From: Planctomycetaceae bacterium
GTDB taxonomy: Bacteria; Planctomycetota; Planctomycetia; Pirellulales; Thermoguttaceae
Assembly (NCBI GenBank): GCA_031276415.1
Contig: JAISNF010000554.1
Location: 1 to 9,810, forward strand
Reading direction: 5' to 3'
Length of the DNA: 9,810 nt
The notes beneath the pieces are model-generated. The model was not told the DNA's origin, did no database searches, and saw only the letters and a list, made by a program, of their open reading frames with translations. Within the stretch, counting starts at the first letter, position 1; every line of letters begins with the position of its first letter. Shown in pieces: positions 1-5,304 of the stretch. The position numbers were made by a program, and so were the translations under genes.

Positions 1-160
1 AACACAGAGGAAATTTTTAATTGGAATCAAAACGTTATTTAATAGTTGACTTTTGATCTAAAATAACTTTATAAAATTAAATTCTTCTTCTCTGTGAACT
101 CTGTGTTCTCTGTGGTTAAATAATCTGTGCTTAAATAAAAGGGCAGTTATTAGAAGTTAC
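1..160 (+). repeat. Intergenic CACAGAG/CTCTGTG repeat element, copy 1 (left end cut by window)
   Basis: This is the first of two near-identical direct copies; position 1 aligns with position 1663 of copy 2. The right arm (90-119) is three 9-base units beginning CTCTGTG and ending GGTTAA. The left arm (ACACAGAGG) is mostly outside the window. The AT-rich core at about 5-78 matches copy 2 except for two substitutions; a short A-run then differs in length by about 5 bases. Similarity continues past the arm to about 160, through ATAATCTGTGCTT and TTAGAAGTT. Repeats built on CACAGAGAA are, from memory, common in intergenic DNA of several environmental phyla including planctomycetes. No open reading frame or transposase lies inside. 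Confidence 0.85.
46..75 (+). promoter_or_regulatory. Possible sigma-70-type promoter inside repeat copy 1
   Basis: TTGACT at 46-51 and TATAAA at 70-75 are separated by 18 bases. Both hexamers and the spacing recur in repeat copy 2. The gene at 287 lies downstream on the same strand, about 210 bases from the -10 box, so the leader would be long. Promoter rules in planctomycetes are poorly defined and the region is AT-rich, so a chance match is possible. Confidence 0.35.
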
Positions 161-170
161 CATTAGTGCT

Positions 171-224
171 TTTTGGCAAAATCAAGCGGATTTATGAAAA
201 AAGTAATTGCTGTTTTGGCAAAAT
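171..224 (+). promoter_or_regulatory. Direct repeat of TTTTGGCAAAAT, possible operator pair
   Basis: The 12-base word TTTTGGCAAAAT occurs at 171-182 and 213-224. Each copy is preceded by TGCT (with a one-base offset) and followed by a similar YAA. The start-to-start distance is 42 bases, close to four DNA helical turns, which would put both sites on the same face of the helix. They lie 63-116 bases upstream of the polyferredoxin gene. This fits a pair of regulator sites, but no regulator can be named. Confidence 0.35.
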
Positions 225-286
225 TAAACAAATAATCATTTTTTTTAGACCCTAATTTAATTAAACGGTTTTGCCGTTGTAAGAAA

Positions 287-1618
287 ATGAAATTGTGTTT
301 TAGTTTTGTTCGGCGGGATGTTGTCGGAATTATTTTATTTTTTTTCTTTAGCGGAATATTAACCGGTCAGATTCTTGCGGTGCCGCGTAATCCGCCGCCT
401 GTTTTTGAGACGGAATACACGCTTCCGGTAACAGTAACGCCGGTTCCGGTTTTTCCGCCGGTTCCTGAAAAACTTTCTGCGGTTGGAATTTACACATTTT
501 TGTTATTTCTGGCGGTGTTGGCGGCGTATTATTGGCGGTCACGGAAAATCTTATTTCTTTTGTCCATTGTTTCGGTAACATTGCTTGGTTTTGTCATGCA
601 GGGTTGTCCTTGTCCGGTCGGAATGTTTCAAAATATTGTGGACACTTTTGTACAACCGTTTCCTTTTATACCTTGGACGGTGATTATTTTATTTACGTTA
701 CCGCTTTTTTCGGCGTTGATATTTGGTCGGGTATTTTGTTCTTCGGTTTGTCCGTTTGGAGCCGTGCAAGAGTTGACGGCGTTGAAAAATATTCGTATTC
801 CTGAAGGGTTGGAACAAGTTCTTGGGTTGTTTCGATTTTTCTGGCTTGGACTTGGCGTGTTTTTTGTTGTAACGGGTCTTGGTTATTTCATTTGCCGGTT
901 TGATCCGTATGTAAGTTTTTTTCGGTTTAGCGGAATTTATCCGGTGTTGATTTTTAGTAGTGTGATATTGATTCTTGGTTTTTTTATTGGTCGTCCTTTT
1001 TGCCGTTTTTTCTGTCCTTACGGGGCATTGCTGGGGATTTGCGGTTCGGTTTCGGCGAAAAAAGTATCCATCACGCCGGGCGAATGCACAAAATGCCGGC
1101 TTTGTGAAGAGATTTGCCCGTACAACGCCATTCTCAAACCAACCGCAACTCCAACACAATATGAACGCCGGCAAGGACCTCGCCGTGTATTGTCGGCGAT
1201 AATCATGTTTCCTATCTTTGTTGCGGTTTTTGCGTGGATTGGTTATCAGGTCAGTCCGAAATTGGCGGCGAATCATCTTGATGTTCGGCGTGCGGAATTA
1301 CTTTATGCGGAAGAGCAAAAACTTGTTGACGCTTTCGGCACATTTCCTGAAACGCGTGCGGTGATGCAAAGTGGTGAACTTTACGAACAAGTTTACCAAA
1401 AGGCGTTGGAGCGGTTTCAATTGTTTCGGACTGCCGGATTTTGGTTGGGCATTTGGACGGGAACAATAATTGGCGTGAAATTTCTTTCGTTGACACTTCG
1501 CCGCCGCCGCACAGAATATGAGGTTGATTCTGCTCGTTGTGTTGCTTGCGGACGTTGTTTTTGGTATTGTCCGAACCAAAAGGAAAACCGGATTCTGCTC
1601 ACAATCGAAAATGAATAA
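287..1618 (+). CDS. Membrane-bound polyferredoxin, NapH/NosR-type 4Fe-4S protein
   Basis: This 443-residue inner-membrane iron-sulfur protein probably passes electrons between the membrane and a redox partner. Hydrophobic segments lie at about 12-32, 64-83, 87-105, 127-147, 179-202, 217-236, 301-320 and 382-400. Cysteine motifs, in order, are C107-P-C109-P, CSSVCP (151-156), CRFFCP (239-244), a full ferredoxin motif CxxCxxCxxxCP at 267-278, and a second full one at 418-429. The pair of membrane CxxxCP motifs followed by 4Fe-4S motifs is the hallmark of the NapH/NosR/CcoG group. The two full clusters are separated by two membrane spans and a loop of about 60 residues, so both should face the same side, probably the cytoplasm. 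The FMN-binding domain of full NosR is absent, and a Pro-rich linker (32-62) follows the first span. No nos or nap genes are visible nearby, so the exact partner and pathway are unknown. The ATG has no clear Shine-Dalgarno; a small hairpin (AACGG/CCGTT, 264-278) sits just before it. Confidence 0.85.
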   Translation: MKLCFSFVRRDVVGIILFFFFSGILTGQILAVPRNPPPVFETEYTLPVTVTPVPVFPPVPEKLSAVGIYTFLLFLAVLAAYYWRSRKILFLLSIVSVTLLGFVMQGCPCPVGMFQNIVDTFVQPFPFIPWTVIILFTLPLFSALIFGRVFCSSVCPFGAVQELTALKNIRIPEGLEQVLGLFRFFWLGLGVFFVVTGLGYFICRFDPYVSFFRFSGIYPVLIFSSVILILGFFIGRPFCRFFCPYGALLGICGSVSAKKVSITPGECTKCRLCEEICPYNAILKPTATPTQYERRQGPRRVLSAIIMFPIFVAVFAWIGYQVSPKLAANHLDVRRAELLYAEEQKLVDAFGTFPETRAVMQSGELYEQVYQKALERFQLFRTAGFWLGIWTGTIIGVKFLSLTLRRRRTEYEVDSARCVACGRCFWYCPNQKENRILLTIENE

Positions 1619-1641
1619 TCGCCAACACTATTTTATTTTTA

Positions 1642-1828
1642 TTAACCACAGAGAATACAGAGAACTCAGAGGAAATTTTTAATTGGAATCAAAACGTTAT
1701 TTAATATTTGACTTTTGATCTAAAATAATTTTATAAAATTAAAAAAAAATTCTCTTCTCTGTGAATTTTGTGTTCTTTGTGGTTAAATAATCTGTGCTTG
1801 AATAAAAAGCCGGTTTTTAGAAGTTGTC
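1642..1828 (+). repeat. Intergenic CACAGAG/CTCTGTG repeat element, copy 2 (complete)
   Basis: The complete copy shows inverted arms. The left arm (1642-1672) starts TTAACCACAGAGAA and runs in 9-base steps (CACAGAGAA, TACAGAGAA, CTCAGAGGA). The right arm (1757-1786) is its approximate reverse complement, ending TTTGTGGTTAA. The core between the arms is about 85 bases and AT-rich. Similarity to copy 1 continues beyond the arm to about 1828. The arms are the right size for a MITE-like, non-autonomous element, though no target-site duplication is evident. The copy begins 24 bases after the polyferredoxin stop and ends about 30 bases before the next start codon, so it fills nearly the whole gap. 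Confidence 0.85.
1708..1737 (+). promoter_or_regulatory. Possible sigma-70-type promoter inside repeat copy 2
   Basis: TTGACT (1708-1713) and TATAAA (1732-1737) have an 18-base spacer, identical in arrangement to copy 1. A transcript starting near 1744 would have a leader of roughly 115 bases containing the right arm of the repeat before the gene at 1858. Conservation in both copies may only reflect recent duplication of the element, so it is weak evidence of function. Confidence 0.35.
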
Positions 1829-1843
1829 GTTATATTAGGATTT

Positions 1844-1850
1844 AAGGAGA
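1844..1850 (+). promoter_or_regulatory. Strong Shine-Dalgarno that fixes a GTG start
   Basis: AAGGAGA lies 7 bases before GTG at 1858. It supports the GTG as the true start, because the reading frame then opens directly into a signal peptide. Confidence 0.8.
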
Positions 1851-1857
1851 AAATATT

Positions 1858-4035
1858 GTGTCTATACGGATTATACGAATTATTCGGGTTATTTTTTGTT
1901 TTGTTATTTTGTCGGTATTATTACCGGAAACTGTGTCGGCGCAGTTTATTCGTCGTCAACTTCGCCGGATTCCGGGTTTTCCAACGGCTGAACCTGGTTA
2001 TCGGGTCGGGCAGCAAGCACCGGAACCGCTGATTCAAGGTGACGGACGTTTACTGGAACGCGTGCAAAATATCGTCGGTCTTTTTACAGAAGGCGGAACA
2101 AAACTCAAACCGGTTGTAGTTGTTTCTTTTGCCAGTTTCGATGAATTTAAACGGGTTATTCAAATTGTTGCAAAGGAAATTCGGCTTGACAAGGGCAGTT
2201 TGGAGGAACCGGTGTTATTGAACGCATTTCTGGCGGTTTATGAACGGATTGCCGGACAAGGTTTCGATACAAACCAACCGTTTGGAATTGTTTTGCAAAC
2301 GGACGGTATTTTATATTATCCGCTTCTTTTTACTCCGCTCGATTTAAACAGTAAACTCGGTCAATCTTTGCGCAACGATTATGCCGAACAACTTCCTGAC
2401 GGGCGTTACGCAATTCGTCAGGAAGTTTTTAATTGGGCTCTTGGCAGGCTTTATGTTCAGCAGTACAACGGTTGGGTTTTTATTGCTTCGGAGCAACAAC
2501 TTAAAGCCTTACCGAAGGATCCGACGGTTCTTTTGCAAGGACTTGACCGCAAACATTTAATCGCCGCAAGATTTGATTTACAAAATTTGCCGTCGCTTTC
2601 AACTCGTGCGGCGTTGTCGCTTGGTGAAATGAACGCAGTTGCGCAGGCGGAAACAGAAATCGAAAAAGCGACCGCACGTTTGGGAATTGGTTATCTTCGT
2701 TCTCTTGCGGAACAAGCCGATTTTCTTGAATACACTTTTTCTTATGACGAAGAACACGCTGATTATGTTATTGAACAAAAAGAAATCGTCAAACCCAATA
2801 CGGAACGTGCGGCATTATTGCAGGAACGCCGCAATACCCAAAGTCCGTTTCATGCTTTTTATCGTCCAGAAAATGCGATTCTTGCTTCGCATTTTGTGAT
2901 GAATTTAACTCGGTCGCAAAGTAAAGAACTTGAAACGATTTTGGACGAATCGCTTGGAAAATATCTTTTAACAGAAGAAGAACGCCTGGAATTAAAAAAA
3001 CAATCGGAAGAAAAAAATAAACCGTCACGAAAACGCCGCATTCAACAAACTCCAATTCCGTCAGAAACAGAAAATAAATCAGAAAACAAAACAGAAAATG
3101 AATCAGAAAATCAGACAGAGAATAAATCGGAACAAAATTTGCCGAAAATTAATATTCCTGATTCGATTACGGATCCGAATGAGCGTCTTGCGCAACTTTT
3201 GGCGCAAATTCCTTTGGAAGAAGTTGAGAAAAATTTGTTTGAAGAAACCGAAACATCGTTAGACGTAACAAATACAATATCGGATATTAAATTGAGTAAA
3301 ACGCAGGAAACGAATTTGACGGACGTACAAAAACTTGAGGTGATTTTCCGGCGAATTGGGGTTACGTATTATTGGGCGTTAATTGGTGCGGTTCGGAGTG
3401 GTCGTTTTGACAGTGCTTCGACTTGTTCTTTTGAACACGGAATTTTGGGCATTTACAATCTTGTTGAGGGCGAAAAGTTCAGGAAATCGTTTGATTCTAT
3501 TTTTGCGGATATTGAGCGGGAATTTCCTGAAGTTTATGCACAAAATATTCGAAAAGATTACAAAAAATCGGAAGATTTTGTACTGACGAGTATTTCGTTC
3601 CGTCCGGGCATGTTTATCAAGAATCAATTTTTGTCATGGTTAATTCCGTCGGAATATTCGGAACGTGAAACTCGTCTTATTCTTGGTATTCGGGATGATG
3701 CGATATGTTTTGCGGTTGGTTCGGGTGATTTTCCTGAGCGACATCTTCTTGAGGCGATTGCCGGAACAACGGAATCACTTCCGGTGTACGATATGTTTTT
3801 TACATTTTCGGCGTATGAATTGGGCAGGGCGTTTGCTCAATCGGGGAGACCGGATCGATTGGTTCCGCTCAAAATTGTTGCGGCAAATACGAATCCGAAT
3901 GCTCGTGCTTATGCTGTTTCGAAATTCACGGACACGTCAAAAACATTAACATTACGAATTTCTGCTCTTTTAACGCCTTCGATTTGGCGTTTCCGCGAAA
4001 ACCTCCAAGAAATAAGATATTATCGATGGCACTAA
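1858..4035 (+). CDS. Secreted protein of unknown function with acidic low-complexity linker
   Basis: This 725-residue protein starts at a GTG chosen because of a strong ribosome binding site 7 bases upstream. Residues 1-28 look like a Sec signal peptide: basic start, hydrophobic stretch at about 11-22, likely cleavage after V-S-A (28). The mature part appears to have two globular regions: about 60-370, with hydrophobic strands such as VVVVSFASF (87-95) and GWVFIASEQQLKALP (205-219), and about 488-720. They are joined by a highly charged, probably disordered stretch (371-430) containing repeats of T/S-E-N-K (403-425). I see no catalytic motif, heme-binding CxxCH, lipobox or internal membrane span. 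Two cysteines are visible, C14 in the signal peptide and C523, plus C617. The general pattern recalls large secreted planctomycete hypothetical proteins, from memory only. It converges with the minus-strand operon and is not obviously linked to it. Confidence 0.85.
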   Translation: MSIRIIRIIRVIFCFVILSVLLPETVSAQFIRRQLRRIPGFPTAEPGYRVGQQAPEPLIQGDGRLLERVQNIVGLFTEGGTKLKPVVVVSFASFDEFKRVIQIVAKEIRLDKGSLEEPVLLNAFLAVYERIAGQGFDTNQPFGIVLQTDGILYYPLLFTPLDLNSKLGQSLRNDYAEQLPDGRYAIRQEVFNWALGRLYVQQYNGWVFIASEQQLKALPKDPTVLLQGLDRKHLIAARFDLQNLPSLSTRAALSLGEMNAVAQAETEIEKATARLGIGYLRSLAEQADFLEYTFSYDEEHADYVIEQKEIVKPNTERAALLQERRNTQSPFHAFYRPENAILASHFVMNLTRSQSKELETILDESLGKYLLTEEERLELKKQSEEKNKPSRKRRIQQTPIPSETENKSENKTENESENQTENKSEQNLPKINIPDSITDPNERLAQLLAQIPLEEVEKNLFEETETSLDVTNTISDIKLSKTQETNLTDVQKLEVIFRRIGVTYYWALIGAVRSGRFDSASTCSFEHGILGIYNLVEGEKFRKSFDSIFADIEREFPEVYAQNIRKDYKKSEDFVLTSISFRPGMFIKNQFLSWLIPSEYSERETRLILGIRDDAICFAVGSGDFPERHLLEAIAGTTESLPVYDMFFTFSAYELGRAFAQSGRPDRLVPLKIVAANTNPNARAYAVSKFTDTSKTLTLRISALLTPSIWRFRENLQEIRYYRWH

Positions 4036-4043
4036 CAAAAATT

Positions 4044-4168
4044 GTCCGTAGATTATTTTGAAAATTGTCCGCAGATTACGCAGATGATCGCAGATAATTT
4101 TTAAAAACGTCCGCAGATTACGCAGATAGACGCAGATGATTTTTAAATGTGTTCGCAGATGATTTTGT
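4044..4168 (+). repeat. CGCAGAT intergenic repeat array between convergent genes
   Basis: About four irregular units of roughly 40 bases lie head to tail. The two best, beginning near 4068 and 4109, read TCCGCAGATTACGCAGAT followed by a third CGCAGAT and then a run like ATTTTTAAA. A degenerate unit (TCCGTAGATTATTTTG, 4045-4060) precedes them and a short one (TTCGCAGATGATTTTG, 4152-4167) follows. Within a unit CGCAGAT recurs every 9-10 bases. The array fills the gap between two convergent stop codons. Similar CGCAGATTA repeats are, from memory, common intergenic repeats in many environmental genomes. Unit length and spacing are too irregular for CRISPR. Confidence 0.85.
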
Positions 4169-4181
4169 ATTTAAAATTCTA

Positions 4182-5237
4182 TTATTGTGCGGCTGATTTT
4201 GAGCCGCGTGGGGAGCCACTAATTGGTATTCCAAATTCCAACGGACGCGCCGCAACACGATAACCTTGAGCATAAAGAAATTTTTTCAACTCAATAAACT
4301 CTTCAAATGAATCAGGATAAACCCAAACCGTGATCGTGTAAATGTCCTGCCGATAAATTTTAAGACGGCGTTTCAATTCCGAATCCGGCGAATGTAACGC
4401 ATTTTTTAGCGGTTCACCCAACGGCTCCCGAACCGGAACCATTTCGGCATATTCTAATTGTAAACTTTTTCCTATTCCTGTTCCGTAAACGTCTTGCATC
4501 GGAACATCATGCGTAGCAAGCATGTATTCCAAATAAAAATGATCAAGAGGACCGATTTTATTTTCGCTCATTTTTTGTTTGAAATATTGATTTTGATTTT
4601 GAGCGATTTCAAGTTTCATTTTTTCAAACAGTTCCAAAAACGGGACATAAACAATGTTACCGCCAAGCAAACGGAAATGAGCCTCGCGTTCTTTTTCGTT
4701 AACAAATTTACCGATGGGAGTCGGAATATTTTCGATTACTGTTGATTGAGGACGATTGGATTGAAGCCATTGTTTGGTTTTGTTGATCTGTTCTAATTTT
4801 GTTTCGATTTCTTGAAGTTGACGTTGGTATTCGATTTTCTCTTTTGTTTCCTGATCTTTTTCTTCCGCAACTGTTTCAATTACCGCACGAGCAGAGGTCA
4901 TCATATCGAATAATTGTGCATGTTGCATTGCCTGAGTCCGAATATGTTCGTCAAGAATTTCCATTTGTTCACGAATGGAATTGACATCTTCATAAAGTTT
5001 TGCGGCAACAATTTCTTTTTCCTGCAATGTTTCATAATTTTCCTGAATATCAGTAAGAATTTTATGATCGGCTTCATGGTCAGCAATTGTAACCGGCGAA
5101 TTTATTGTTTCATTTTCCGGCGGTGAATTTTGTGCGCGTATTCCGGCAATCATCAGAAGAATGAGAAGAATACCAACCACATTTGAAACAAGATCCAAAA
5201 ATGAATCCTGCCCGCCAATTTCAATTGTTTCACTCAT
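4182..5237 (-). CDS. ExbD/TolR/MotB-like subunit with the conserved membrane aspartate and periplasmic coiled coil
   Basis: This is a 351-residue protein with one N-terminal membrane span (about 13-33). The segment SFLDLVSNVVGILLILLMI places Asp15 at the start of the span, matching the ion-carrying aspartate of ExbD, TolR and MotB. A charged coiled-coil region follows (about 57-160), then a periplasmic domain (about 165-340). Near its end is the pattern ITVWVYPDSFEEFIELKKF...GYRVAARP (302-332), which looks like the strand-helix-strand module seen twice in the preceding operon gene. ExbD is normally about 140 residues, so this is greatly extended. No OmpA-type peptidoglycan-binding domain is seen, unlike MotB. 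It is third in the operon, 67 bases after the upstream stop, and lacks an obvious Shine-Dalgarno. Role inferred: the proton- or sodium-responsive stator subunit of the complex. Confidence 0.75.
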   Translation of the reverse strand: MSETIEIGGQDSFLDLVSNVVGILLILLMIAGIRAQNSPPENETINSPVTIADHEADHKILTDIQENYETLQEKEIVAAKLYEDVNSIREQMEILDEHIRTQAMQHAQLFDMMTSARAVIETVAEEKDQETKEKIEYQRQLQEIETKLEQINKTKQWLQSNRPQSTVIENIPTPIGKFVNEKEREAHFRLLGGNIVYVPFLELFEKMKLEIAQNQNQYFKQKMSENKIGPLDHFYLEYMLATHDVPMQDVYGTGIGKSLQLEYAEMVPVREPLGEPLKNALHSPDSELKRRLKIYRQDIYTITVWVYPDSFEEFIELKKFLYAQGYRVAARPLEFGIPISGSPRGSKSAAQ

Positions 5238-5304
5238 TTTTTATTACGAAAAAAACGTTTCGGTAAATGATACAAAATAATACGCTTGCGAATTATTCAA
5301 TTTG

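Noticed and set aside
698..1276. 192-residue open frame on the minus strand
   Set aside because: It lies wholly inside the polyferredoxin gene, has a Lys/Arg/Asn/Thr-rich composition typical of an antisense shadow, and shows no ribosome binding site or domain.
287..1618. Part of a nitrous-oxide reductase (nos) cluster
   Set aside because: No nosZ, nosD, nosF, nosY or nosL-like gene is in the window and the FMN-binding domain of NosR is missing.
1642..1786. Rho-independent terminator formed by the inverted arms
   Set aside because: The arms could pair, but the loop would be about 85 bases and no T-run follows the right arm, so it does not fit an intrinsic terminator.
4044..4168. CRISPR array
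   Set aside because: Units are irregular, the gaps between repeats are only 2-3 bases or AT-rich tails and not unique spacers, and no cas gene is nearby.
5247..5262. Hairpin CGAAA/TTTCG between the two ExbD-like genes
   Set aside because: Only five base pairs, and the region is a simple A/T-rich run; it could reduce access to the downstream start but the evidence is too weak.
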